Origin: an uncultured Lachnospiraceae bacterium
GTDB taxonomy: Bacteria > Bacillota_A > Clostridia > Lachnospirales > Lachnospiraceae
Direction of reading: 5' to 3'
Length of the DNA stretch: 7,010 nucleotides
Assembly: GCA_910585655.1 (NCBI GenBank)
Contig: CAJUFW010000177.1
Coordinates: 1 to 7,010 of the forward strand
Shown: one piece after another, positions 1 to 6,835 of the stretch
Layout of the letters: the number at the start of each line of letters is the position of its first letter
How positions within the stretch are numbered: position 1 is the first letter of the stretch
Notes under the pieces: generated by a model
What the model was told of the DNA's origin: nothing
Seen by the model: only the letters and a program-made list of their open reading frames with translations
Database searches by the model: none
Position numbers and translations under genes: made by a program

Positions 1-275
1 TAAATCCGGTGCATTTTATCAAAAATTTCTTCTCTTTGGATCTGCGCCTTTACGCCAAGCTGTTCTTCCCCCAAACGGGTCAGTCCATCGGCGATTTCGG
101 AAAAATCAACCGTGATACCAGACAAATCCACTACCATCATCATATGAAAAAATCCTTGTACAATCGTTTGGGAAATATCCAGGATGTTGATCTGGTTTTC
201 TGCCAGAAAGGTACACACCTTTGCGATAATTCCCACGCTATCCTTTCCCACTACCGTAATTACTGCACGTTTCAT
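1..275 (-). CDS. ACT domain-containing protein (UPF0237 / GcvR-like family), stop codon cut by window edge
   Basis: Reading leftward from an ATG at 275 gives 91 codons that begin MKRAVITVVGKDSVGIIAKV and end FDKMHRI. The last two visible bases read TA on the minus strand, the start of a likely TAA or TAG, so the protein is probably complete. The whole chain is one ACT domain: a first beta strand (residues 2-9), the G-K-D-x-V-G-I turn typical of ligand-binding ACT domains (10-16), a helix, then ILDISQ (31-36) and a hydrophobic strand with three methionines (45-47). Family members are about 90 residues, matching this length. ACT domains usually bind amino acids or other small ligands; the ligand here is unknown. 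A strong AGGAGG lies 6 bases before the start, and the gene follows the WalJ-type gene by 35 bases without a terminator, so it is probably the last visible gene of the polA operon. In many clostridia this family is followed by a UPF0210/DUF711 protein, which would lie beyond the left edge (inference). Confidence 0.93.
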   Translation of the reverse strand, partial: MKRAVITVVGKDSVGIIAKVCTFLAENQINILDISQTIVQGFFHMMMVVDLSGITVDFSEIADGLTRLGEEQLGVKAQIQREEIFDKMHRI

Positions 276-281
276 CCTTTT

Positions 282-287
282 CCTCCT
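282..287 (-). promoter_or_regulatory. Shine-Dalgarno site of the ACT-domain gene
   Basis: A perfect AGGAGG on the minus strand sits 6 bases before the ATG at 275. This fixes the start of the edge gene and suggests efficient translation independent of the upstream gene. Confidence 0.85.
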
Positions 288-310
288 CGTTTTTTATGAT
301 CTTTTTTCTT

Positions 311-1105
311 TTATATCATCACCGGGGTACATGCCTCGCTTCGCGAAGCAACCGACAAACTGGTATAACGCTCAAAATCCTGATGGGCGTTTAACAGCTC
401 CAGCCGGACGGTTTCATACGCCAAATCCGGAAAGTTGTTTTCCTCGCTTAAATGCCCTAAAAAAATATGCTTTAACTCCTTGGTCCATATCCTGGCTAAC
501 AGGCGACCGGAATTCTCATTGGAAAGATGCCCCTGATTTCCTAAAATCCGCCGCTTTAACTGATACGGATATGTCCCCGCTTCCAGCATATGTACATCAT
601 GATTCGCTTCTAAAAGCAATGCCCTAACACCCTTTAAATGCTCTGCAATTACCTCTGTTACCACGCCGATGTCCGTTGCCACTCCAACCTTTTTCCCCTC
701 CGCTTCAAATGTATAGCCAACCGGATTTGCCGCGTCATGCGGAACGGAAAAAGAATGTATTTTGATACCTCCGATAAAAAACATCGCTCCCGGCACGATC
801 GGATGAAACAGCTCCGGATCGATTCCGCCTGTTGCGGAGTTATTTAAAATCCGCCCTATCGTTTCTGACGTCGCATAAATCGGCAGCTTATGCTTACGGG
901 ACATAACACCCAGTCCGCTGATATGATCGGAATGCTCATGCGTGATTAAAATACCGGACAGTTTTTTCGGATCTACCTCAATTCCACAAAGACCGGCTTC
1001 GATTCTTTTTTTACTGATACCAACGTCTACTAATAAATGCGTGTCCTCACTCCCCACATAAATACAATTCCCGCTGCTTCCGCTGGCTATACTACAAAGC
1101 TTCAT
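311..1105 (-). CDS. walJ: WalJ/YycJ-type metallo-beta-lactamase-fold hydrolase (predicted DNA exonuclease)
   Basis: This is a 264-residue metallo-beta-lactamase-fold protein. It opens with MKLCSIASGSSGNCIYVG, the signature start of the YycJ/WalJ family. Visible metal-ligand motifs are H56-x-H58-x-D60-H61 (THEHSDH), H123 in SVPHD, D145 in ATD, and late histidines H193 (GHLSNE) and H218 (LGHLS). All expected ligand positions are present, so it should be an active di-metal cytoplasmic enzyme. Family knowledge: Bacillus members lie in the walRK operon and have been linked to exonuclease activity and DNA repair. Here the gene sits instead behind polA and coaE, which fits a repair role. The start at 1105 is supported by an ATGA overlap with the coaE stop and by a purine-rich GGAAGGAAG just upstream. 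The reading frame stays open further upstream to 1330, but that stretch only shadows coaE. The exact substrate is inferred from the family. Confidence 0.93.
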   Translation of the reverse strand: MKLCSIASGSSGNCIYVGSEDTHLLVDVGISKKRIEAGLCGIEVDPKKLSGILITHEHSDHISGLGVMSRKHKLPIYATSETIGRILNNSATGGIDPELFHPIVPGAMFFIGGIKIHSFSVPHDAANPVGYTFEAEGKKVGVATDIGVVTEVIAEHLKGVRALLLEANHDVHMLEAGTYPYQLKRRILGNQGHLSNENSGRLLARIWTKELKHIFLGHLSEENNFPDLAYETVRLELLNAHQDFERYTSLSVASRSEACTPVMI

Positions 1106-1725
1106 TTCTTCCTTCCTTTCCAGTCTTTCCCTAATTGCTCTATCCCTAGGCGTACCTGCCGCCAGGTTTCTTCCTCCCTGCCGGAATTCTCGATCACCGC
1201 ATCCGCAACCTCCCGAAATTCCGCTTCTGTTTTCTGACGATCCAAAACTGCCTGGATACGCTCCTCGGAATACCCCCTGGACTGCTTTAAACGCTTCCTG
1301 CGTACCTGTTCCTTTGCATGGACATACCAAATCACATCGCAGCAGCTAGTAAGCCCTGACTCTATCAAAAGAGCAGTCTCTACTACCACATAAGGACAGC
1401 TTCCATCCTGCCGTTGTTCTGCAATCAGACGTTCTACCTCGCGAATCACGGCAGGATGAATCATCGCATTAAGCTTTTGCAAAAGCGGCTCGCATCCAAA
1501 TACCCGCTCAGCCAGCTTTCCTTTATCAATCAAGCCTTGCTCGTCTAAAATCTCTTTTCCAAACAGATCCAAAATCGGCTGATAGGCTTCCTGTCCCGGC
1601 AATTTAACCTGATGCCCTAAAGAATCCGTATCAATCACAAAAGCATGATATTCCTCTTTTAGCAACTGGCTGACCGTTGACTTCCCGCTTCCGACTCCGC
1701 CTGTCAGACCAATGACCAACATCAC
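1102..1725 (-). CDS. coaE: Dephospho-CoA kinase (CoaE)
   Basis: CoaE catalyses the last step of coenzyme A synthesis, ATP-dependent phosphorylation of the 3'-hydroxyl of dephospho-CoA, in the cytoplasm. The 207-residue length is normal for the family. The P-loop G-G-V-G-S-G-K-S-T occupies residues 9-17, followed by the family motif IDTDSLGH (31-38) with the likely catalytic Asp34. Later come MIHPAV, the ETALLIESG segment matching the family's LLFE region, the arginine-rich lid (KEQVRRKRL) and the C-terminal R-Q plus DAVIENSG motif. Two starts differ by one residue: GTG at 1725 lies 7 bases from GGGAG, and ATG at 1722 lies 10 bases away. I give the longer form, and the choice hardly changes the protein. 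The gene lies 38 bases after polA and overlaps the next gene by ATGA, so it is in the middle of an operon. It has no obvious pathway partner here. Confidence 0.97.
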   Translation of the reverse strand: MMLVIGLTGGVGSGKSTVSQLLKEEYHAFVIDTDSLGHQVKLPGQEAYQPILDLFGKEILDEQGLIDKGKLAERVFGCEPLLQKLNAMIHPAVIREVERLIAEQRQDGSCPYVVVETALLIESGLTSCCDVIWYVHAKEQVRRKRLKQSRGYSEERIQAVLDRQKTEAEFREVADAVIENSGREEETWRQVRLGIEQLGKDWKGRKK

Positions 1726-1763
1726 CTATCCACTCCCTTTACCGATTACTTTTCTCTCTGTAA

Positions 1764-4667
1764 TTACTTCGCCTCATACCAGCTCGCCCCCTGTTTCACT
1801 TCTACCTCTAATGGCACCAGGAGTTTGACGGCGTGCTGCATTTCCTCTTCCATCACAGCCTGTACCTGCTCGATTTGATCAGCCCTTGTTTCTACCAACA
1901 GTTCGTCGTGAATCTGTAGCAGCATTCGAGACTCCGGCAGCTCCCGTTTCAGTCGTTCATTCACCCGGATCATCGCTATCTTTATGATATCGGCAGCCGT
2001 TCCCTGGATCGGAGAATTCATCGCCACACGCTCCCCAAACTGCCGCTGCATGAAATTCGCGCTTGTAAACTCCGGAATCGGTCTTCTGCGACCAAAAAGC
2101 GTGGACACATAGCCCTCCGTCTTTCCCTGCGCCACCAACCGATCCATATATTGTTTCACTCCCGGATACGTGGCAAAATACTGATGAATATATTCCTCTG
2201 CTTCTTTTTTTGATATATTCAAATCCTGCCCCAGCCCAAAGGAGCTGATGCCATACACAATACCGAAATTTACCGCTTTTGCATTGCTTCTTTGCTGGCT
2301 TGTTACCTCCTCAAACGGCGTATGAAATACCTGGGAAGCGGTAATCCGGTGAATATCCTGAGAGGACTGGTAGGCTTCAATCAAACGCTTGTCCTCGGAC
2401 ATATGTGCCAGGACACGAAGTTCGATCTGGGAATAATCCGCGTCCAAAAAGACATATCCATCCTCCGGCACAAAGGCTTTGCGGATCCGCCGCCCTAATT
2501 CCATGCGGATTGGGATATTCTGCAGGTTCGGATCGGTACTGCTGATTCTCCCTGTCGCCGTAATCGTCTGATGAAATTTCCCATGGATTCGGCTGTCCGA
2601 TCCGATAAACACCTCCAAACCGTCCGCATAGGTAGATTTGAGCTTCGTCACTTGCCGGTAATCCAAAATCAATCCGACCACCGGGCTTTCTGTCCGCAGC
2701 CGTTCCAATACGTCCGCAGAAGTTGAATATCCTGTCTTGGTCTTTTTTCCATAGGGCAGATGCAGTTTTTCAAATAAAATCACACCTAGCTGCTTTGGGC
2801 TGTTGATATTAAATTCCTCGCCGACCAACTGATAGATCTCTTTTTCCAGAGCCTGAATCCGTCCCTCTAACTCCTCGGAATACAGCCGTAACGCCTCTCG
2901 CTCCACCCGAATACCACGGTGTTCCATATCATAAAGCGTAACGACTAATGGCATTTCAATTTCTTCATATAATTCTTTCATGCCCTCTGCCTCTAGCCTT
3001 GGCAGATAAACAGACGCCGCCTCTCTTGCAATCAGGCTGACCGGTCTGCCCTCCGACAAAAAGAGTCCCGGCTTTTCCTCCTCGATTTGCTTTGCCACAT
3101 GAGAAGGGCTAAATTCAGAATCTACGGGATTACACAAATACGCGGCAATTCCCATATCTGCCAGATTTCGATAAATCCTTGGCGTTACCACCTTTAGCTG
3201 CTCTTTCCAGTCAAAGGTAGCAAATATCGTTTCCGGGCAAGCGTCAAAAAGTTCTTCCAAACGCTGCCCTAAAAAATCTTCTGTCACAAACATCTGTACC
3301 GGAATGTGCCAGTTTTTTTCCTGGCTCTCGGAAATCCAGAGTCCTAACGAAATACCGAATTCATAAAAGAAGCCCAGCACTGCCGGTTTTTGCTTTTCCA
3401 ACTGAGAAAACAGCTCCTCAACCTCTGCCAAATCCGTGATTTCCTGGCAGCAAAAAACAGGAATCTCCACAGATTCCTCTTCCAGCTTTACATGCTCCAT
3501 TTTCTCTTGCAGCCTTTGGAAAACAGTACGACTCTCTTCCATAAACAGTTCTGTCTGAAATGCTTTCTGAAAGCCATAAGGATTTTGCGTCCCTGCCCCG
3601 CCTTGCTGCTGATCCAGCTCCTTTAAAAAGCTAAAATCAATGGTCTTAAACTCCAAAGCAGCGCATATTTTCTGCGCCTGGTCAGCATTCGGCGTCAGTC
3701 GTAAATCCGAAAGACGTAACCCTTCTAGTGGAATGTCCTTTTTTATCGTCGCTAACTGTTCACTCAACCGCGCCGACTTTTCCCCTACCAATTCCTCTTC
3801 ACTGGATTTAATCAAAAAATTCAATGGAGAACGCTTGATTCCAAGCTGTTCCTTCCAAAACGCCTTTAGCTCCTCTAAGCCCTTTTTGTCTCTCCCATGA
3901 ATGTCCGCATAGAGCGCGTCTACCGTATGATAATGCCCGATCAAGGCTCGCGCTGTCGCCTCTCCTACGCCTGGCACCCCTTTGATATTATCCGACGTAT
4001 CCCCTTGAATGCCCTTTAGGGAATTGACGTGTTCCGGCTTTACCCCAAACTCCTTTTCCACCAGCTCCGGCGTATAAATAAAACAGCGATCCGGCGCCTC
4101 CGCTTTTTTCTGATCAATCCCGTACTTTTTATAAAGCTCGCTCGTCTTCTCCGCCGTGCTGTGCATCAGCCAGAGGTTGGTTTGCTCTGTTACCAACTGC
4201 AAATAGTCGTTATCCTTTGTCAAAATCCGCACCGGTACCTCATGTTCAAACTGCTCTGCGAGCGTGCCGCAAAAGTCGTCTGCTTCGTACCGCTCGTCCA
4301 GAAACTGCGGAATATGAAACTGCTCCAACAGATACTGGCACAGCGCAAACTGGGTTTTTAGCGGATAGAGCATGTCCGATCGTGTCCCTTTATAATCCGG
4401 GTAAATTTCCCGGCGAAACGTATCGCGGCTGATATCCCATGCCACAGCCAGATAGCCCGGTGTCTGCTCTTTTAAAATCCGTGCCAGCGTCCGCACAAAG
4501 CCGTATACTCCATTCGTATAGCACCCGTCCGAGGTCTGCATAATTTTATGAAAAAACTGCTCTTTTTCCTCTAATGTTTTGGCAAACATAATCTCCCGCG
4601 GCAGATTGCCGAAAAACTGTGTGGTCAGCAGACTAGAGCCGTCAATCAGCAGTAAATAATCCCTCAT
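1764..4667 (-). CDS. polA: DNA polymerase I (family A), 5' nuclease and polymerase intact, proofreading site degenerate
   Basis: Pol I fills gaps and removes RNA primers in Okazaki-fragment processing and excision repair. This 967-residue protein has three regions. The 5' nuclease (about 1-330) keeps its acidic metal sites: D9 in LLIDGSS, YEADD (127-131), TKDND (150-154), and the helix-hairpin-helix region with D223 and D226 in GDTSDN followed by GVPGVG. The middle region (about 400-590) matches the 3'-5' exonuclease fold, but its expected D-x-E motif reads F-Y-E around 434-436 and the later acidic positions are not evident, so proofreading is probably lost, as in Bacillus-type Pol I. The polymerase (about 590-967) has GRISSTDPNLQNIPIR, motif A DYSQIELR (catalytic D744), motif B with R793, K797, F801 and Y805, and motif C HDE (920-922). 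It is longer than the usual roughly 880-930 residues, with extra segments in the 5' nuclease near 21-50 and 171-196. Its ATG overlaps the previous stop (ATGA), with GGAG 8 bases upstream. Confidence 0.99.
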   Translation of the reverse strand: MRDYLLLIDGSSLLTTQFFGNLPREIMFAKTLEEKEQFFHKIMQTSDGCYTNGVYGFVRTLARILKEQTPGYLAVAWDISRDTFRREIYPDYKGTRSDMLYPLKTQFALCQYLLEQFHIPQFLDERYEADDFCGTLAEQFEHEVPVRILTKDNDYLQLVTEQTNLWLMHSTAEKTSELYKKYGIDQKKAEAPDRCFIYTPELVEKEFGVKPEHVNSLKGIQGDTSDNIKGVPGVGEATARALIGHYHTVDALYADIHGRDKKGLEELKAFWKEQLGIKRSPLNFLIKSSEEELVGEKSARLSEQLATIKKDIPLEGLRLSDLRLTPNADQAQKICAALEFKTIDFSFLKELDQQQGGAGTQNPYGFQKAFQTELFMEESRTVFQRLQEKMEHVKLEEESVEIPVFCCQEITDLAEVEELFSQLEKQKPAVLGFFYEFGISLGLWISESQEKNWHIPVQMFVTEDFLGQRLEELFDACPETIFATFDWKEQLKVVTPRIYRNLADMGIAAYLCNPVDSEFSPSHVAKQIEEEKPGLFLSEGRPVSLIAREAASVYLPRLEAEGMKELYEEIEMPLVVTLYDMEHRGIRVEREALRLYSEELEGRIQALEKEIYQLVGEEFNINSPKQLGVILFEKLHLPYGKKTKTGYSTSADVLERLRTESPVVGLILDYRQVTKLKSTYADGLEVFIGSDSRIHGKFHQTITATGRISSTDPNLQNIPIRMELGRRIRKAFVPEDGYVFLDADYSQIELRVLAHMSEDKRLIEAYQSSQDIHRITASQVFHTPFEEVTSQQRSNAKAVNFGIVYGISSFGLGQDLNISKKEAEEYIHQYFATYPGVKQYMDRLVAQGKTEGYVSTLFGRRRPIPEFTSANFMQRQFGERVAMNSPIQGTAADIIKIAMIRVNERLKRELPESRMLLQIHDELLVETRADQIEQVQAVMEEEMQHAVKLLVPLEVEVKQGASWYEAK

Positions 4668-5119
4668 TCTATTTTCTCCAACATTTCCAAAAATTTTTGT
4701 TCTGTGATGTTTGGTGTAAACATCCGATGGCGCTCGTTCCTGTAAAAATGAAACTTCATTTCAAACCGGCTGTTTAGCTCCGGCTCTTCCTCTCCCGACA
4801 GCTCTAACCCTGTCAGCAGCACGATAGCACCCACCAACGCCGGAAATGCGATTCTGCGACCAACCTTACTGCGCTTACGAGCCGCCAGTTCCAGCCTGGT
4901 TCTCTTCAGTCTGGCTAAAAAATCCTCATGGAAATCGTCCGATAACTGCTTATCCTCATCCATCTGCTTCATGCTTGTCAGGATAATATAGTATATCTCC
5001 AATTCCTCCTTACAATTCTCACAGCCCGCCACATGCTCCATAAATGGTTCTTTTTCCTTATAGGAAAGTTCTCCGTTGATATATCGGATCATCAGTCCCT
5101 GGAACTCCAGACAGGTCAT
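4664..5119 (-). CDS. Membrane-anchored zinc-finger (zf-HC2, anti-sigma-factor-like) protein
   Basis: This 151-residue protein starts MTCLEFQGLMIRYINGELS. An H29-x3-C33-x2-C36 motif (EHVAGCENC) plus Cys3 matches the zinc-binding anti-sigma (ZAS/zf-HC2) domain. A charged helical linker (about 50-85) leads through RKRSKVGRR to one hydrophobic segment (about 90-107), predicted to span the membrane with the zinc finger inside, and a roughly 44-residue outer tail ends EKIE. Family members often hold an ECF sigma factor inactive, but no sigma gene is in the window, so the partner and even the anti-sigma role are open. The frame is open back to 5215, but I chose 5119. It has GAGGTGG just upstream and the typical family N-terminus, and the candidate promoter's -10 lies at 5204-5209, so its transcript would not include the 5215 start. 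The stop overlaps the polA ATG, suggesting translational coupling. Confidence 0.85.
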   Translation of the reverse strand: MTCLEFQGLMIRYINGELSYKEKEPFMEHVAGCENCKEELEIYYIILTSMKQMDEDKQLSDDFHEDFLARLKRTRLELAARKRSKVGRRIAFPALVGAIVLLTGLELSGEEEPELNSRFEMKFHFYRNERHRMFTPNITEQKFLEMLEKIE

Positions 5120-5144
5120 CTGCCCCACCTCTTTTTTCCTTACA

Positions 5145-5186
5145 GCAGGTCTGTTTATATTTCCGACCATTCTGGTTTTGACCTGC
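5145..5186 (-). promoter_or_regulatory. Structured 5' leader of the zinc-finger/polA operon
   Basis: A perfect 7-base inverted repeat (GCAGGTC at one end, GACCTGC at the other) encloses 28 bases that contain a smaller hairpin, ACCA-GAA-TGGT on the minus strand (5166-5176). It lies between the predicted transcription start (about 5197) and the ribosome binding site, with no following T-run, so it is not a terminator. The inner GGTC could also pair with the distal GACC, giving an alternative fold. It may be a translational or stability control element. I recognise no known riboswitch. Confidence 0.45.
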
Positions 5187-5203
5187 ATTTTTGATCTGTT
5201 CTT

Positions 5204-5232
5204 ATTGTAGAGCATGACGAGGGAAAATGCAA
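5204..5232 (-). promoter_or_regulatory. Candidate promoter for the zinc-finger/polA/coaE/walJ operon
   Basis: On the minus strand TTGCAT (5227-5232) and TACAAT (5204-5209) are separated by exactly 17 bases. The -10 matches 5 of 6 consensus bases, while the -35 matches only the TTG. The site begins just past the T-run of the preceding terminator, where a new transcription unit would be expected to start. The predicted start is near 5197, giving a leader of about 78 bases. Confidence 0.55.
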
Positions 5233-5235
5233 CAT

Positions 5236-5291
5236 AAAAATAGAAGAGGTAATGCAGCCGGCTCTTTTATTTGCCGTTTGCAGCACCTCTT
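5236..5291 (-). terminator. Intrinsic terminator of the isomerase/SMI1 unit
   Basis: On the minus strand AAGAGGT pairs with ACCTCTT (5285-5291 with 5244-5250). Inside this TGCA pairs with TGCA and CGGC with GCCG around a 10-base A-rich loop, with two small internal mismatched steps. The stem is followed by CTATTTTT. It lies 21 bases past the stop of the SMI1 gene. The stem is imperfect but long, and the position is right for a terminator. Confidence 0.7.
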
Positions 5292-5312
5292 TCGGAAAAA
5301 ACAGTTCCTTTT

Positions 5313-6107
5313 TTAATGCTTTGAAGAAAAATACTGCAGCACATCCTCTGCTATTTCTTGCAGGGCGGCAGGTTCTTTGATACTTTGCAAAAACTGCAGC
5401 GTAGTGTCAGACAGTTTTTTGAATTTATAAAAGCTTCCTAATACCTCTTTTTGATACTGTAAATCCTCCGCCTCTTTCAATGCGCGGATCAAGTCGCTCT
5501 CTTCTCCCGGCTCCTGCCACATAAACTTCCAGGTCGGATAAATCTTATAGTCTGCCAGCAACTCGCAAAAGAAATTTTCATACCAGGTAAGAAAATCCGG
5601 GCTGCTCTTTGGCCACATCGGAGGCATATCGCCGTCATAATCCAAATATACCACTCGCCCGCGATTCGGTCCAGTGACGATTAAATACGCCTCAAAGGTT
5701 AAATCCATACCGCACAGACAAATGACGCCAGGTTCTTCATAATTCTCATGGTATTCGTACCGCTTACCCCACTCCTCTTCAGGCAAAATGACGCTCAGCT
5801 TCTCGGACACGCCTGCAATTTTATCCCACTCATAGTTTTTCTCCGGAAAATCAAAAAAACATGTTCCCGGACAGGCTCCTCCTCGACCTACCTGCGTCAG
5901 AAAATAAACATATTCGATCGGCAGTTCAATCCCTGCCTTTTTCTCAAATGCTTCAATCTCTTCTAACGACGCCGGAGGGCTAAGTTTCCAATGATGATTT
6001 TCCGCATAATAATCCTTCTGGCGGGTAGGGATACGGGAAACCTCTTCTACCATTGCTTTGATTTTAGCACACTGAGCCAGCAGCACCGGATTGGTCAAAT
6101 CGTGCAT
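5313..6107 (-). CDS. SMI1/KNR4 family protein
   Basis: This is a 264-residue soluble protein with no signal peptide or membrane segment. The SMI1/KNR4 core covers about residues 44-184: PPASLEEIEAFEKKAGIELP then YVYFLTQVGRGG (67-78), a strand-rich section with VICLCGMD (128-135) and VVYLDYDG (152-159), and the closing FLTWYENFF (172-180). The C-terminal 80 residues are charged and helical and I cannot assign them. Bacterial members of this superfamily are often immunity proteins of contact-dependent or polymorphic toxins, but many are solitary and uncharacterised, so the function here is unknown. GGGGAGGA lies 5 bases before the ATG and supports the start. The gene follows the isomerase by 47 bases with no terminator between, so both probably share one transcript. 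No toxin, secretion gene or second immunity gene is visible. Confidence 0.87.
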   Translation of the reverse strand: MHDLTNPVLLAQCAKIKAMVEEVSRIPTRQKDYYAENHHWKLSPPASLEEIEAFEKKAGIELPIEYVYFLTQVGRGGACPGTCFFDFPEKNYEWDKIAGVSEKLSVILPEEEWGKRYEYHENYEEPGVICLCGMDLTFEAYLIVTGPNRGRVVYLDYDGDMPPMWPKSSPDFLTWYENFFCELLADYKIYPTWKFMWQEPGEESDLIRALKEAEDLQYQKEVLGSFYKFKKLSDTTLQFLQSIKEPAALQEIAEDVLQYFSSKH

Positions 6108-6154
6108 CCGATTCCTCCCCTTTCTTCTGCATTATTCCTTTGCCAAAGAACGCT

Positions 6155-6688
6155 CTATTCCTCTGCCAGTATTTCCGGTTCCGGATATTCCGCATCAAAC
6201 AGCTCTACTGTCACCTGCTTCATTCGCTGCTCCTCTAGCGGACGATCCCTGCGGTCTGTCGCGCACTCTGCTATCTCATTGACCACATTCATTCCTTCTG
6301 TCACCTTTCCAAAAGCGGCATAGGAACCATCCAAATGCGGCGCATCTTCGTGCATGATAAAAAACTGGGAGCCAGCGGAATCCGGATGCTGCGAACGCGC
6401 CATCGAAATCACACCTGCCGTATGCTTTAGGTCGTTGGCAAAACCATTCAAACGGAACTCTCCAGGAATACTATAGCCAGGACCACCCATGCCGCTTCCA
6501 TCCGGGCAACCGCCCTGAATCATAAAGCCACGAATTACCCGATGAAAAATCAAACCGTCATAAAAGCCTTTCTGCACCAGAGAAATAAAATTGCTGACCG
6601 TATTCGGCGCAATCTCCGGATAAAGCTCCACCTGTATTTTTTTGCCATGTTCCATTTCAATCGTAACGACTGGATTTTTTGTTTCCAT
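6155..6688 (-). CDS. Cyclophilin-type peptidyl-prolyl cis-trans isomerase
   Basis: Cyclophilins speed cis-trans isomerisation of X-Pro bonds during protein folding. This 177-residue form has no signal peptide, so it should act in the cytoplasm. The active-site block FHRVIRGFMIQGG (48-60) contains the catalytic Arg50 plus Phe55, Met56 and Gln58. The second block SMARSQHPDSAGSQFFI (95-111) carries Gln108 and Phe110. The position of the human CypA Trp121 is His118 (PHLDG), so weak cyclosporin binding is expected. An acidic tail (EYPEPEILAEE) follows the domain. The frame extends upstream to a TTG at 6727 and an ATG at 6700, but AAAGGATGG is well spaced only for the ATG at 6688, and it directly abuts or overlaps the ATG at 6700. 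It is the first gene of its unit, behind a strong promoter. Confidence 0.96.
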   Translation of the reverse strand: METKNPVVTIEMEHGKKIQVELYPEIAPNTVSNFISLVQKGFYDGLIFHRVIRGFMIQGGCPDGSGMGGPGYSIPGEFRLNGFANDLKHTAGVISMARSQHPDSAGSQFFIMHEDAPHLDGSYAAFGKVTEGMNVVNEIAECATDRRDRPLEEQRMKQVTVELFDAEYPEPEILAEE

Positions 6689-6751
6689 CTTACTATCCAT
6701 CCTTTCTTTTTTTAGCCTATTTACCAAAACAACCGGCTCTTCTTCTCCGGT

Positions 6752-6780
6752 ATTATAGCATGAAACTCGTTTGGATTCAA
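6752..6780 (-). promoter_or_regulatory. Strong sigma-A-type promoter of the isomerase/SMI1 unit
   Basis: The minus strand shows TTGAAT (6775-6780), a 17-base spacer, and a perfect TATAAT (6752-6757) preceded by TGC, an extended -10. The predicted start is near 6745, leaving a leader of about 57 bases before the isomerase ATG. It is the best promoter match in the window, consistent with a housekeeping folding enzyme. Confidence 0.8.
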
Positions 6781-6835
6781 CTTTTTCTAAAGTAAATCGG
6801 CGGTTTCCATGTTAAAAAGTAACTTGCGGGTGTAC

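Noticed and set aside
184..847. Plus-strand open frames opposite the ACT and WalJ-type genes, with similar ones opposite polA, the SMI1 gene and the isomerase
   Set aside because: They are antisense to well-supported genes, show no domain and lack convincing ribosome sites.
1106..1330. Upstream extension of the WalJ-type reading frame
   Set aside because: It lies wholly inside coaE in another frame, its residues are low in similarity to any family, and the family start MKLCSIASGSSGN falls at 1105 with a good ribosome site.
5120..5215. Longer start for the zinc-finger protein
   Set aside because: The 5215 start codon lies between the -35 and -10 of the candidate promoter, the added residues are basic and unlike the family, and 5119 has its own Shine-Dalgarno site.
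5313..6688. Toxin-immunity or defence island around the SMI1 gene
   Set aside because: No toxin, secretion, nuclease-toxin or recombinase gene is present; the neighbour is an ordinary cyclophilin.
6689..6727. Longer starts for the isomerase (TTG at 6727, ATG at 6700)
   Set aside because: The TTG has no ribosome site and the 6700 ATG directly abuts or overlaps its only candidate site; the 6688 ATG is well spaced.
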